Part shown: piece by piece, positions 52,324 to 62,086 of the stretch
Layout: the number at the start of each line of letters is the position of its first letter
How positions within the stretch are numbered: position 1 is the first letter of the stretch
Origin: Eubacterium sp. ER2
GTDB taxonomy: Bacteria > Bacillota > Clostridia > Lachnospirales > Lachnospiraceae
Assembly: GCF_000765215.1 (NCBI RefSeq)
Contig: NZ_JPJE01000006.1
Span: forward strand, 62,001 to 126,000
Length of the DNA: 64,000 nucleotides
Reading direction: 5' to 3'
Notes under the pieces: generated by a model
The model's input: only the letters and a program-made list of their open reading frames with translations
Database searches by the model: none
Told to the model about the DNA's origin: nothing
Position numbers and translations under genes: made by a program

Positions 52324-53181
52324 CTAAGCCTCCCATCTGCCGGAAGCGCCGCAGGGGAGAAAGAGACCAGAGGCCGTCACGGGGAGGGCGATCTCCTGGG
52401 ACTCTACATGTCCGCCGAAGGACTTCAGCTCCGTGCTCAGCATGTAGGTGAGCACCGCCGGGGCCAGCCCTGTGGTGTAGGAGTTTACCAGGAAAAAGAG
52501 GGGCTTGTCTGACAGAACCTTTGTGCACAGCTTGATAAAGGGGTGGATGGACTCCTCGATCTTCCAGATCTCCCCCTTGGGCCCTCTGCCGTAGGAGGGC
52601 GGGTCCATGATGATGGCATCGTAGTGGTTGCCCCTGCGGATCTCCCGCTCCACGAATTTGATGCAGTCGTCCACCAGCCAGCGTATGGGGGCATCCTTCA
52701 GCCCGGAGGAGACAGCGTTCTCCTTGGCCCAGGTGACCATGCCCTTGGAGGCGTCCACGTGGGTCACCGAGGCGCCCGCCGCGGCTGCGGCCAGGGTGGC
52801 TCCTCCTGTGTAGGCGAAAAGGTTCAGCACCTTGATGGGGCGGCCCGCCTGCCGGATCTTTTCAGAAAACCAGTCCCAGTTGGCGGCCTGCTCCGGAAAG
52901 AGCCCTGTGTGCTTGAAGCTGAAGGGCTTCAGATTGAAGGTCAGCTCCTTGTAGTGGATGGTCCACTGGGATGGGAGGTCAAAGAACTCCCACTCGCCGC
53001 CGCCCTTCTTGCTGCGGTGGTAGTGCGCGTTGCACTTTCTCCAGCCCTTCAGTGTCTTCGGAGTGTCCCAGATGACCTGGGGATCCGGCCGGATGAGGAG
53101 ATAGTCGCCCCAGCGCTCCAGCTTTTCTCCCTGGCTGCAGTCCAGCACCTCGTAATCCTTCCAGTTGTCAGCAATCCACAT
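52324..53181 (-). CDS. Class I SAM-dependent methyltransferase (RlmI/RlmK-like)
   Basis: A 285-aa methyltransferase. LNLFAYTGGATLAAAAAG is the SAM-binding motif I, THVDASKGMVTWAKEN motif II, and IIMDPPSYGRGPKGEIWK the catalytic NPPY-like motif. The N-terminal ~90 residues form the RNA-binding extension seen in rRNA large-subunit methyltransferases but without a full PUA domain. rRNA is the probable substrate. Confidence 0.8.
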   Translation of the reverse strand: MWIADNWKDYEVLDCSQGEKLERWGDYLLIRPDPQVIWDTPKTLKGWRKCNAHYHRSKKGGGEWEFFDLPSQWTIHYKELTFNLKPFSFKHTGLFPEQAANWDWFSEKIRQAGRPIKVLNLFAYTGGATLAAAAAGASVTHVDASKGMVTWAKENAVSSGLKDAPIRWLVDDCIKFVEREIRRGNHYDAIIMDPPSYGRGPKGEIWKIEESIHPFIKLCTKVLSDKPLFFLVNSYTTGLAPAVLTYMLSTELKSFGGHVESQEIALPVTASGLFLPCGASGRWEA

Positions 53182-53316
53182 ATATTTTCAACCTCGCTTC
53201 TTGTTTGATCATACATTAATAATACGTTGCGCGGAGAATTATAGCATACCTTGGACAAGCCTTCAATTCCAACGGGAATATGTTTCTGAAATTTGTGGAA
53301 TATTACGTGTATGACC

Positions 53317-53345
53317 TTTACCTTTTGCACTATCAGTGATAGAAT
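53317..53345 (+). promoter_or_regulatory. Promoter of the selenium operon with internal palindrome
   Basis: TTTACC (53317-53322), 17-nt spacer, TAGAAT (53340-53345). CTATCA-G-TGATAG (53330-53342), a perfect 13-bp inverted repeat of the LysR-type T-N11-A form, lies between and into the -10 box. Confidence 0.55.
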
Positions 53346-53392
53346 GTTTCTATAAGTGGGCGTGGACCCGCAAAAGAAAGGTGGAATACAGT

Positions 53393-54001
53393 ATGATCAC
53401 AGTAAATGCAATGGGAGACAAGTGTCCGGTACCGGTCATCAAGACAAAGAAGGCTATGCAGGCCCTGACAGGCCCGGAGACCATCGAGGTTCTGGTAGAC
53501 AATGAGATTTCTGTACAGAATGTGACAAAGATGGCTTCCTCAAGCGGCGGCAAGGTGACCTCCGAGAAGCTGGGAGAGGGCGAGTACAAGGTGACAATCC
53601 AGATGGAGGGAGCTCCGGCGGCAGCGGACGCAGCCGATGACACAGCCTGCATCCCGGACGCGAGGGGCAACATGATCGTCGTCATGTCATCCGACCGGAT
53701 GGGCTCAGGAAACGATGAGCTGGGCAAGGTTCTGGCAAAAAGCTTCATTTTCGCGGTGACACAGCTTGAGGAACTGCCCAAAACCATGTTATTCTATAAC
53801 GGCGGCGCCACGCTTACCTGCGAGGGATCAGACTGTCTTGAGGATCTGAAATCCCTGGAGGCGCAGGGCGTTGAGATCCAGACATGCGGCACATGCCTTG
53901 ACTACTATGGCCTGAAGGAGAAGCTGGCAGTCGGATCTGTCACAAATATGTACAGCATCGTGGAGACGATGGCCGGCGCTGCCAAGATCCTGCGCCCATA
54001 A
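53393..54001 (+). CDS. yedF: Sulfurtransferase-like selenium metabolism protein YedF
   Basis: A 202-aa protein. The N-terminal ~75 residues are a TusA/SirA domain with the active-site DKCPVPVIKTKKAM; the C-terminal DsrE-like domain ends with VEIQTCGTCLDYYG. YedF proteins co-occur with selD across Sec-using bacteria and are thought to handle selenium, with the CPxP Cys as carrier. ATG 53393 (after AAAGGTGG) is preferred to the longer frame. selD follows 30 nt later. Confidence 0.9.
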   Translation: MITVNAMGDKCPVPVIKTKKAMQALTGPETIEVLVDNEISVQNVTKMASSSGGKVTSEKLGEGEYKVTIQMEGAPAAADAADDTACIPDARGNMIVVMSSDRMGSGNDELGKVLAKSFIFAVTQLEELPKTMLFYNGGATLTCEGSDCLEDLKSLEAQGVEIQTCGTCLDYYGLKEKLAVGSVTNMYSIVETMAGAAKILRP

Positions 54002-54031
54002 GGGAGGCAGGCTAAAGGAGGATATTTTATT

Positions 54032-55072
54032 ATGAAATCAGATGTCAGACTGACCACGCTCAGCAAGACAGCGGGCTGAGCGGCCAAAATAGGTCCGGAG
54101 ACCCTTGCTCAGGTTCTGAGCAAGCTGCCGAAATTTCAAGACGACAACCTGATCGTCGGCATAGAGACGTCCGACGACGCAGCTATCTATAAGGTGACAG
54201 ACGATATAGCCATGATCCAGACCGTGGACTTCTTCACGCCGATTGTGGACGACCCCTACATGTTCGGGCAGATCGCGGCGGCCAACTCCCTAAGCGATGT
54301 GTGGGCCATGGGCGGCGAGCCCGCGGTGGCCTTAAATATCGTGGGATTTCCCAACTGCCTTGACCCAGCCATCCTGGGCGACATACTGGCAGGGGGAGCG
54401 GACAAGGTGAAGGAGGCCGGAGCTGTCCTTGTGGGCGGACACTCTGTCCAGGACGATGAGCCCAAGTACGGCCTGTGTGTGTCCGGCTTCGTGCATCCCC
54501 AGAAGATCTTTAAAAATTACGGCTGCAGGCCGGGGGATGTGCTGGTGCTCACCAAACAGATCGGAAGCGGTATCGTCAACACGGCTGTGAAGGCCGAGAT
54601 GGCGTCTCCCTCCGCTATACGGGAGACCCAGACTGTGATGGCGTCTCTGAACAAGAAGGCAAAAAAAGTGGCAGAGAGGTACAATGTATCTGCCTGCACG
54701 GACATTACGGGCTTTGGGCTTCTGGGCCACTGTGTGGAGATGGCCGAGGCCAGTGAGGTGACATTTGAGCTTCGCGTCCACGACATCGCCTACATGGAGG
54801 ATGCCATAGACTATGCCAAGATGGGGCTTGTGCCCGCCGGGGCATATAAGAACAGAGGCTACTCCATAAAGAAGGTGGAGACCGGGGGCGTGGAGGAGCA
54901 CTATCTGGATCTTCTGTATGACCCGCAGACATCGGGCGGCCTGCTCCTGTCTGTGGCGCCGGAGGATCTGGAAAATGTGATGCGCGACTTTGAGCATGCG
55001 CATATGGATACAAAGGTATCCGTGATCGGGAAGGTGGGACCGAAGAGCGATAAGCTGATCGTCCTGTCCTGA
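54032..55072 (+). CDS. selD: Selenide water dikinase, a selenoprotein (in-frame UGA)
   Basis: Makes selenophosphate from selenide and ATP. Translation starts at ATG 54032 after AAAGGAGG and must read TGA at codon 16 (54077-54079) as Sec: SKTAG-U-AAKIGPETL is the active-site motif of Sec-type SelD, with K19 after it. Gene callers that stop at UGA would report only the 292-aa part from 54194. The full product is 346 residues. TSDDAAIYKV, VDFFTPIVDDPYMFGQIAAANSLSDVWAMGG and VGGHSVQDDEPKYGL are the ATP and metal sites. SelD both uses and supplies the Sec pathway. Confidence 0.96.
54077..54124 (+). promoter_or_regulatory. Sec UGA and candidate SECIS hairpins
   Basis: Downstream of the UGA (54077-54079) are GGTC/GACC (54092-54095 with 54100-54103) and a perfect 9-bp stem CTTGCTCAG/CTGAGCAAG (54104-54112 with 54116-54124). 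They lie 12-45 nt after the UGA, somewhat farther than the E. coli SECIS. Which of them SelB binds is not shown. Confidence 0.6.
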
Positions 55073-55131
55073 TGGTCAGATTTAAGGGTAGGATCCAGTG
55101 ATCCGATCCAACAGGATGCGAGGAAGGGAAT

Positions 55132-56547
55132 ATGGATAAAAGCAAGTTATACCGCAGCATACCCAAGGTGGATGTTCTGCTGGCGGATGAGGAGATACAG
55201 GGGCTGATCGAAGCCTACAGCCGGGAGACCGTCATGGAGGCGATCCGGTCTGAGACAGATGCCCTGCGGGCCTTTATCGGGGCCTGCCAGGATGAGGAGG
55301 AGGCCCGGCAGAAGACAGAGAGCCTCAAAAAGGATATTGAAGACCGGGTCAGAGCTATCAACACGCCCAATATGAGAAAGGTGATCAACGGCACTGGCAC
55401 GGTCCTGCACACAAACCTGGGCCGGGCCCCCATTTCCGGGGAGCACTTAAAGAAGGCCGCGGACCTTGTGAGCGGGTACTCCAACCTGGAATACAATCTG
55501 GAGGCGGGAAGAAGAGGGGAGAGGTACTCCCACTTTGAGCAACTTCTGTGCCGCCTGACGGGGGCTGAGGCGGCTATGGCCGTCAACAACAACGCGGCGG
55601 CGGTCATGCTGATCCTGAGCTCTCTTGCCAGGGGCGGAGAGGTGGTAGTCTCCAGGGGTGAGCTGGTGGAGATCGGAGGCAAATTCCGTATTCCCGATGT
55701 GATGGAGCAAAGCGGCGCCACTCTGGTGGAGGTGGGGACCACCAACAAGACCCATCTGGCCGACTACGAGGAGGCGGTGACAGAGGAAACCAGGGCTCTC
55801 CTCAAGGTCCACACGAGCAACTACCGGATCGTTGGATTTACAGAGACCGTGGAGATCGATGAGCTGATCCCCCTGGCCAGGGAGAAGGATATCCCTGTCA
55901 TCGAGGATCTGGGCAGCGGCGTGCTCATCGATCTTTCCAGATACGGGCTTACATACGAGCCCACGGTGCAAAGCTCCATAGCAAAGGGGGCGGACGTGGT
56001 CAGCTTCAGCGGGGACAAGCTTCTGGGAGGCCCCCAGGCCGGCATCATCGTGGGAAAGAAGAAATATATCGATATGATGAAGAAAAATCAGCTCACCAGG
56101 GCGCTGCGGATCGACAAATTTACAGCCGCGGCCCTGGAGCTGGTGCTCCATGAGTATCTGTCAGAGGAGAAGGCCGTCCGCAATGTGCCGGTCCTTCGGA
56201 TGATCACCCAGCCTGCCGGTGAGGTGAAAAAGGCGGCGGACTCCTTTGCCAGGAAGCTAAGACGGCTGCACCTGGCCGCGAAGATCCAGGTGGTCCCCTG
56301 CCAGTCCCAGATCGGCGGCGGCTCTCTGCCCCTGGAGAGGCTGGAGAGCTGGGGGGTGACCATCTTCCCCGAGAGAGTCACTGTGCCTGAGCTGGAGGAG
56401 CGGATGCGCCGCCTGCCGGTGCCCATCATCCCCAGAGTGGTCAATGATACGATCCTCATGGATATGCGGACCGTGACAGCGGAGGACGCAGCCCTGGCAG
56501 CCCGGGAGCTTGGCGAGCTTGAGGAACTGGAGGTGCCGGAACAGTGA
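55132..56547 (+). CDS. selA: L-seryl-tRNA(Sec) selenium transferase
   Basis: The PLP enzyme that converts Ser-tRNA(Sec) to Sec-tRNA(Sec), 471 aa (normal). The N-terminal helical domain ([11 protein letters not shown]) binds t[37 protein letters not shown] and [15 protein letters not shown] (PLP lysine K296) are diagnostic. It overlaps selB by 4 nt. Confidence 0.96.
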   Translation: MDKSKLYRSIPKVDVLLADEEIQGLIEAYSRETVMEAIRSETDALRAFIGACQDEEEARQKTESLKKDIEDRVRAINTPNMRKVINGTGTVLHTNLGRAPISGEHLKKAADLVSGYSNLEYNLEAGRRGERYSHFEQLLCRLTGAEAAMAVNNNAAAVMLILSSLARGGEVVVSRGELVEIGGKFRIPDVMEQSGATLVEVGTTNKTHLADYEEAVTEETRALLKVHTSNYRIVGFTETVEIDELIPLAREKDIPVIEDLGSGVLIDLSRYGLTYEPTVQSSIAKGADVVSFSGDKLLGGPQAGIIVGKKKYIDMMKKNQLTRALRIDKFTAAALELVLHEYLSEEKAVRNVPVLRMITQPAGEVKKAADSFARKLRRLHLAAKIQVVPCQSQIGGGSLPLERLESWGVTIFPERVTVPELEERMRRLPVPIIPRVVNDTILMDMRTVTAEDAALAARELGELEELEVPEQ

Positions 56548-58457
56548 AGCATATTATCATCGGAACAGCGGGCCACATCGACCACGGCAAGACCACACTC
56601 ATAAAAGCCCTCACCGGGAGAAACACAGACCGGTGGGAGGAGGAGCAGCGCCGGGGGATCACCATTGACCTTGGATTTACCTGGTTTGATCTGCCGGGTG
56701 GAGACCGGGCGGGTATCATCGACGTGCCGGGACATGAGAAGTTCATCAACAACATGGTGGCCGGCGTGGTGGGCATGGATCTGGTTCTCCTTGTGGTGGC
56801 TGCGGATGAGGGCATCATGCCCCAGACCCGGGAGCACATGGACATCCTGAATCTGCTGGGTATTGAGAAGAGTATCATCGTCCTGAACAAATGCGACCTG
56901 GTGGAGGAGGACTGGCTGGAGCTTGTGGAGGAAGAGATCAAAGAGGAGCTGGCAGGAACCTTCCTGGAAAAGGCGCCGGTGGTGCGGGTGTCCGCAGCCA
57001 CGGGAGAGGGCCTTCCCCATCTGGTGGAGGTGATCCAGAGAATGTCGGAGGAAGAGGTGGAGGAAAAGGACACCTCCACGATCCCCCGTCTGCCCATTGA
57101 CAGGGCTTTCTCCCTCTCCGGTTTTGGCACCATCATCACAGGAACCCTGCTCAGCGGCACGATTACGAAGGAAGACACGCTGGAGATGTATCCCATCGGG
57201 AAGACCAGCAAGATCCGCAGCATACAGGTTCACGGCGAGGACGTGGACAAGTGCTATGCGGGACAGAGGGTGGCGATCAATCTGTCCAATATCAAAAAGA
57301 GGGAGATCAGGAGAGGCTGTGTCCTGGCACCGCCTGACAGTATGAAGAACACGGATCTTTTGGATGTGAAGATGCGGATCCTGGACTCCTCCATGCGGGT
57401 GCTGACCAACCACACAAGACTCCACCTCTTCACCGGCACGAGCGAGATCCTCTGCCGTGCGGTGCTCCTGGACAAGGAGGAGATCGGACCGGGAGAGAGC
57501 GGCTACGTGCAGCTTCGCCTGGAGGAGGAGCTTGCCGTGAAGAAGGGGGACAAGTTTGTGGTGCGGTTTTACTCGCCTATGGAGACCATCGGAGGCGGCG
57601 TGATCCTGGAGCCCAATCCCTCAGTACACAGGCGCTTCCAGCAGCAGGTCATCGAGGATCTGGAGCGGAAGGAGTCAGGCTCCACAGCGGACGTGGTGGA
57701 GATGCATGTCCGGTCTCACGGAGAGACTATGATCACTCTGTCAGAGCTGGCCAAATTGACAGCCCTTGCCCCGGAGGAGATCGCCCGGGATGTGGAGGAG
57801 CTTAAGAAGGAGGGGACAGTTCTTACGTTCCCCATGAGAAAGGACACCTACGTGTGGCACAGGCAGGCTGCTGCCCGGGCCAGAGAGCGGATCCTGGAGG
57901 AGCTTGCAGGCTATGAGGCAAAATATCCCTACCGCTACGGCATGAAGAAGGCCCAGATCCACACAGCGTTTTTCCCGAAGCTGAAGCCCAATGTATTTGA
58001 CTCCTTTATCAGCCGTCTGGAGGAGGAGCAGGCTATAAAGAGGGTGGACGAGTTCCTCAGCACGCCGGATTACGAAGTGTGTAAGGACGCCACCTACCAG
58101 CAGGTGTCAGAGACCCTTCTGGGGGCTATGGAGAAGGCCGGGTTTGATTTTGTCCGGTACGGGGAGATCCCTGTGAAGGGAGTGAGCCAGGAGGTGGAGG
58201 ATGATATCCTGAACATCCTTCTGGAGGAAAAGCAGATCGTGAAGGTGACAGAGGAGATGTACACTCTGTCATCCTACATGGAGCAGGCGAAAGAGAAGAT
58301 ACGCGAAAAGCTGAAGGAGGAGCCTGTGATAACCATCGCCCAGGTCCGGGACATGTTCCATACAAGCAGAAAGAGCGCCAAGCCCATTCTGGAGTATATG
58401 GACACGGTCAAGGTCACAAGAAAAACAGGGGCGGAAAGTGAAAGGGTAGCATACTGA
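56544..58457 (+). CDS. selB: Sec-specific translation elongation factor
   Basis: A 637-aa EF-Tu-like GTPase that delivers Sec-tRNA(Sec) to UGA codons with a SECIS. GTP motifs are [22 protein letters not shown] and NKCDLV; beta-barrel domains II and III follow, and from ~residue 375 a chain of four winged-helix domains binds the SECIS RNA. Start is GTG 56544 overlapping the selA stop. Its last base overlaps lysR. Confidence 0.96.
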   Translation: MKHIIIGTAGHIDHGKTTLIKALTGRNTDRWEEEQRRGITIDLGFTWFDLPGGDRAGIIDVPGHEKFINNMVAGVVGMDLVLLVVAADEGIMPQTREHMDILNLLGIEKSIIVLNKCDLVEEDWLELVEEEIKEELAGTFLEKAPVVRVSAATGEGLPHLVEVIQRMSEEEVEEKDTSTIPRLPIDRAFSLSGFGTIITGTLLSGTITKEDTLEMYPIGKTSKIRSIQVHGEDVDKCYAGQRVAINLSNIKKREIRRGCVLAPPDSMKNTDLLDVKMRILDSSMRVLTNHTRLHLFTGTSEILCRAVLLDKEEIGPGESGYVQLRLEEELAVKKGDKFVVRFYSPMETIGGGVILEPNPSVHRRFQQQVIEDLERKESGSTADVVEMHVRSHGETMITLSELAKLTALAPEEIARDVEELKKEGTVLTFPMRKDTYVWHRQAAARARERILEELAGYEAKYPYRYGMKKAQIHTAFFPKLKPNVFDSFISRLEEEQAIKRVDEFLSTPDYEVCKDATYQQVSETLLGAMEKAGFDFVRYGEIPVKGVSQEVEDDILNILLEEKQIVKVTEEMYTLSSYMEQAKEKIREKLKEEPVITIAQVRDMFHTSRKSAKPILEYMDTVKVTRKTGAESERVAY

Positions 58458-59362
58458 TGAATTTAAAACAATTGGAGGCATTTGTGGAGGTGGCTCAGTC
58501 CGGCAGCTTCTCAAAAGCGGCAAAAAAGCTGTTTCTGACGCAGCCCACCATCAGCGCCCACATTGCCTCTCTGGAAAAAGAACTGGATACAAGGGTTTTT
58601 GTGCGAAACACAAAGGAGGTGGCGCTCTCCCCCGAGGGGCAGAAGCTGTACACCTACGCCCGCCAGATCCTGGATCTGACGGAAAAGATAAAGGAAGAGT
58701 TCGGCAGACACGACGAGGAGGAGCAGAAATGTGTGACTATCGCGGCCTCTACCATCCCTGCGCAGTACCTTCTCCCTGACATCCTGGCCAAATTTAACGC
58801 CAAGCATCCCGGCGAGCAGCTCCGGATCCTGGAGTCGGACAGCAGCCAGGTGGCGGAGCAGGTGGCGGAGGGCTCGGTGGATATCGGCTTTACCGGCACT
58901 GTGCTGGAGAAAAAATTCTGCAAGTATATTCCCTTCTACAAGGATCAGCTCGTGGTCATCACGCCGAACACGGAAAAATACCGGGAGTACAAACAGCTGG
59001 GAAGCGATATCTACTGGATACAGGAGGAGAGCGTCATCATGCGGGAGGAGGGATCAGGCACCCGCAAGGAGGCGGAAAAACAGCTCCGGCACCTGGGCAT
59101 CCGGGCGGAGCGGCTCCACATCATCGCCAGCATCGCCAACCAGGAGACCATCAAGAGATCAGTCATCCAGGGCATGGGCGTCTCCATCCTGTCCCGGCTG
59201 GCCGCCAAGAACGAGGTGGAGAGCGGACAGATGCTGGAGTTCCCCATCCCCGAGGCGGACGAGGGAAGGGACCTGAACCTTGTGTACAACAAAAATCATC
59301 CCCTGTCCAAGTCGGCGCAGCGGTTTATCAAGACTGTGAAGGAAATTTACGACATTAGATAA
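58457..59362 (+). CDS. Selenium-metabolism-associated LysR-type regulator
   Basis: A 301-aa LysR-family protein. The N-terminal winged helix (LKQLEAFVEVAQSGSFSKAAKKLFLTQP) is followed by a substrate-binding domain (KCVTIAASTIPAQYLLP, VDIGFTGTV, GMGVSILSRLAA). Its start overlaps the selB stop. A LysR gene in this position next to selB is recurrent in Sec-using Clostridia, and the T-N11-A palindrome at 53330-53342 is its plausible target. The effector is unknown. Confidence 0.88.
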   Translation: MNLKQLEAFVEVAQSGSFSKAAKKLFLTQPTISAHIASLEKELDTRVFVRNTKEVALSPEGQKLYTYARQILDLTEKIKEEFGRHDEEEQKCVTIAASTIPAQYLLPDILAKFNAKHPGEQLRILESDSSQVAEQVAEGSVDIGFTGTVLEKKFCKYIPFYKDQLVVITPNTEKYREYKQLGSDIYWIQEESVIMREEGSGTRKEAEKQLRHLGIRAERLHIIASIANQETIKRSVIQGMGVSILSRLAAKNEVESGQMLEFPIPEADEGRDLNLVYNKNHPLSKSAQRFIKTVKEIYDIR

Positions 59363-59406
59363 ATTTCTGGAGTGCACTTCTCTTTACATGGCAAATTAAG
59401 GAAAAA

Positions 59407-59436
59407 GGGCCCCGCACTGTTTTTTGTGCGGGGCCC
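59407..59436 (-). terminator. Strong terminator between lysR and the LRR gene
   Basis: A perfect 11-bp GC-rich stem (59407-59417 with 59426-59436). On the minus strand it ends in TTTTT, so it mainly terminates the leftward LRR gene; it may also stop lysR transcription. Confidence 0.85.
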
Positions 59437-59451
59437 TGATATGTCAAGAAG

Positions 59452-61764
59452 CTATTTAGAATATTTTTTCTTCACTGTAACCGCTATTCCTAATGAAGCA
59501 AGCAAAGCAATAAACAGCCAGCAGATAACTATGTGAGTGTCACCTGTCTGGGGAGCGGTCTGTGTATCGGCAGTGTCTGTGTTGCCAGAGGATGCCGGAG
59601 TCTCAGGTGTCTGATCTATATTTATATTGTCTTCAGAAGAGCTATCCTCTCTGATGACAGCCGTGAATGTCCGGCCTGGCAGATAAGAGACATCCATTAT
59701 TTCACCATCCACTGGATAGGGAATGGTTATGTCTGAAATATGGATATCGACGGTGCCTGCTCTTAAACCTTTTGCCGTGGTGCCAGAAATGTCGAGAAGT
59801 TCCGGGTTTTGTGGAACAGCCGTGAAAGATGAGCAGGATGTATCCTGATACGTTAATGTCAGATTTGTTGCTTCTCCGGTTTTTAAGCTCAGTGGAGAAA
59901 GCGAGAGCTGGGACTCTATAGCAGGATTAACGGCACTGTATATAAGTTTTGGCTGAAAAGACAATTCAACAGGAGCATCCCATATATCTTCTGTCAGGGG
60001 ATAGAAAGACAGTGAGATGGTATAGTTTTTTTTCAAAGCTTCTTTGCCTGATACGGCCACTGTAAGCCCTGTTCTGTCTTCTGTGAGTATGGGAGTAAGC
60101 CGGGATCCATCCTCGTCAATCACGGTAACGGACTGTATGGTACGCTGTGTTGAAGGAAATCCCAAAGTAAATATCTCCGATGTATAAGAGCCATCCTTCG
60201 CGGAGGAGACGTCAAAGCTCAGTCCAGCCTCTGGAATAACCGGGCTTTCGTTGGATACATAGACGTTGTGGATCTTGAGGGTGCCTCTTTCCAGAGTGTA
60301 GTCAGTATTGTCCCCGGACAGGCGAAAAGTTATTGTGGGATTGAGCAGGAAGTTGCTGTCAAAACCCTTTGTTCGGTCCTGTGCTACCCGAAAACGGAAA
60401 GTGTTCCCATCAATTTGGATATCCTTAGCGGAAAACATATCCTGAGAGTATCTGTTCATAAACTCACATGTTCCCTCAAAAGTGATTTGTACATCTTCCA
60501 GAACGCAGGGGGTTCCGTCTGCATTAAGTACAGTGCCGGTTACATAGTCAGAAGAGATGCAGTCCTCCTCTTGCGAGTTGATAAAAAGGAGGTTTTTTGT
60601 CCCGTTTTCGATATTTAAAGTTGCGCTCAGTCGTGTGGGCTGAGAAATGTGAATGGGAAACTGGGCTTCAAAATCTGTACCGTAAATGCCGAGAAGAAGC
60701 TGGGTATTGATATCTTTGCTTGAGCCGACGATGTTTTGCGGAAATTCAAAGACGGCTTCGTTGGTGCTGTTGTCATAAGAAATATGGATATCATCGTCAT
60801 TTGTTTCCAGACTAAGCTGCTTTAGAGTGTTCATCTCCATCATAGACATAAAAAAGGCATAGTATTCTTCTACCTGTTCAAATCCTTTAATCTCTGGGAG
60901 AGCAATACGTATTTCGCCTCCGGAGGCCGGAGCGTTGACCTCGAGAGTTTCGCCCCAGGGGCTTTGGTTGTTGGTACCTACCATGATATCTGTGCTTTCA
61001 GGGCTTTCAAAACCAGGCATACCATTTGGATACATTTGTGAGTATTCCTTATAGAGCAGATCGCTGAGCGGGCTGAAATCCGTGATGGAGTTTGCTCTTA
61101 CAAGTATTGTTTTAAGATTGCCGCTATCAGCTAATGGCTCAAGAAAAGAAATATCTGTCAGGTAGTTGCTCTCTACACTCAGATAAGTAAGGTTGGTTAA
61201 GGAAGAGAGAGGTGTGTGGTCAATGACAGTCCCTTCCCGGTTTGCGTAGTGCATATCCAGAAACTGAAGATTATAGAGCTCGGAAAGAGGTTCTACACTT
61301 TCCAGAAAATTATTGTAAATGTTTAAATGCTCCAGTGAGTCTAGTCCTGCCAGAGGGGTAAGGTCCCGGATATTGTTTCGGTCAAGTTCCAGATAGGACA
61401 AGTTTTTAAGCTCAGCCAGAGGGCCAAGGTCAGAGATGCGGTTTTCGGATAGATCCAGACTGGTGAGATTTTTTGCATACTGGAGCCCCTCCAGAGACTC
61501 AATGCCCCTGTTAAAGTCCTTCAGATCTTCTGCCGGACTTTCTATCAGCGGAAGAGAGTCACTGTTCAGTTCAGTAATAGAGAGCATTTCCTCCTCTGTG
61601 ATGGCTGAGTCGTATGCTTTTCCCAGCGTGTCGCAGATAACCTGGCGCAAATACGTGTCAGGGACAAAAATTTCGCTGTCTGCTGCTTTGACGTCCATAG
61701 CGCTAGTTGCTGATATTCCTGCTGATAAGGCAACTGCGATTAATAATAGTACCTTTCTCTTCAT
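59452..61764 (-). CDS. LRR surface protein with sortase-like anchor
   Basis: A 770-aa secreted protein. A signal peptide (KRKVLLLIAVALSAGISATSA) is followed by leucine-rich repeats (residues ~95-245: LTSLDLSENRISDL, LSYLELDRNNIRDL, LEHLNIYNNFLESV), Ig-like regions, and a C-terminal PQTGD motif, membrane helix and KKKYSK tail. This is an internalin-like build; PQTG is a variant of the LPxTG sortase signal. ATG 61764 follows GGAGGAAAC. It is AT-richer than its neighbours, faces the other way, and splits the selenium genes. It may mediate adhesion. Confidence 0.85.
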   Translation of the reverse strand: MKRKVLLLIAVALSAGISATSAMDVKAADSEIFVPDTYLRQVICDTLGKAYDSAITEEEMLSITELNSDSLPLIESPAEDLKDFNRGIESLEGLQYAKNLTSLDLSENRISDLGPLAELKNLSYLELDRNNIRDLTPLAGLDSLEHLNIYNNFLESVEPLSELYNLQFLDMHYANREGTVIDHTPLSSLTNLTYLSVESNYLTDISFLEPLADSGNLKTILVRANSITDFSPLSDLLYKEYSQMYPNGMPGFESPESTDIMVGTNNQSPWGETLEVNAPASGGEIRIALPEIKGFEQVEEYYAFFMSMMEMNTLKQLSLETNDDDIHISYDNSTNEAVFEFPQNIVGSSKDINTQLLLGIYGTDFEAQFPIHISQPTRLSATLNIENGTKNLLFINSQEEDCISSDYVTGTVLNADGTPCVLEDVQITFEGTCEFMNRYSQDMFSAKDIQIDGNTFRFRVAQDRTKGFDSNFLLNPTITFRLSGDNTDYTLERGTLKIHNVYVSNESPVIPEAGLSFDVSSAKDGSYTSEIFTLGFPSTQRTIQSVTVIDEDGSRLTPILTEDRTGLTVAVSGKEALKKNYTISLSFYPLTEDIWDAPVELSFQPKLIYSAVNPAIESQLSLSPLSLKTGEATNLTLTYQDTSCSSFTAVPQNPELLDISGTTAKGLRAGTVDIHISDITIPYPVDGEIMDVSYLPGRTFTAVIREDSSSEDNINIDQTPETPASSGNTDTADTQTAPQTGDTHIVICWLFIALLASLGIAVTVKKKYSK

Positions 61765-62086
61765 GTTTCCTCCATTCCTACTCCCCTTATTCCTCATGTT
61801 TTAAACTATCCAGGAGAAAAAAGCTGGGTGTCCAATTGGTAATTTTGATAAAATATCATAGTAATAGAAAAATATAATCAATATGAGGGTATATTACGTT
61901 TTTGTGATTAGACTGGAAGGCCACAGGGCGTTTTTTTAAGGGGCATGATGTTGGGACAGTGGCTCTGTGCGATTTATAGAAAAAGCGAATGAATAAAATC
62001 TATATATTGATTTTAACGATTAGACGTAAAGACGCAAAGAGAAGTATACTAAGAAAGAAGCCAGAAGACAGATTGGGGGAATGAAG
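61765..62086. other. AT-rich intergenic region
   Basis: About 320 nt between the divergent LRR and desulfurase genes. No gene, tRNA or repeat was seen. A possible leftward promoter (TTGATT ... TGATAT on the minus strand, ~61850-61880) is weak. No selC was found. Confidence 0.5.

Noticed and set aside
55073-55131. Search for selC (tRNA-Sec) in the Sec cluster gaps
   Set aside because: None of the gaps at 53182-53392, 54002-54031, 55073-55131, 59363-59451 or 61765-62086 shows a ~95-nt tRNA-like fold with a UCA anticodon.
56088-57425. 445-aa minus-strand frame across selA/selB
   Set aside because: Shadow of two recognised Sec genes.
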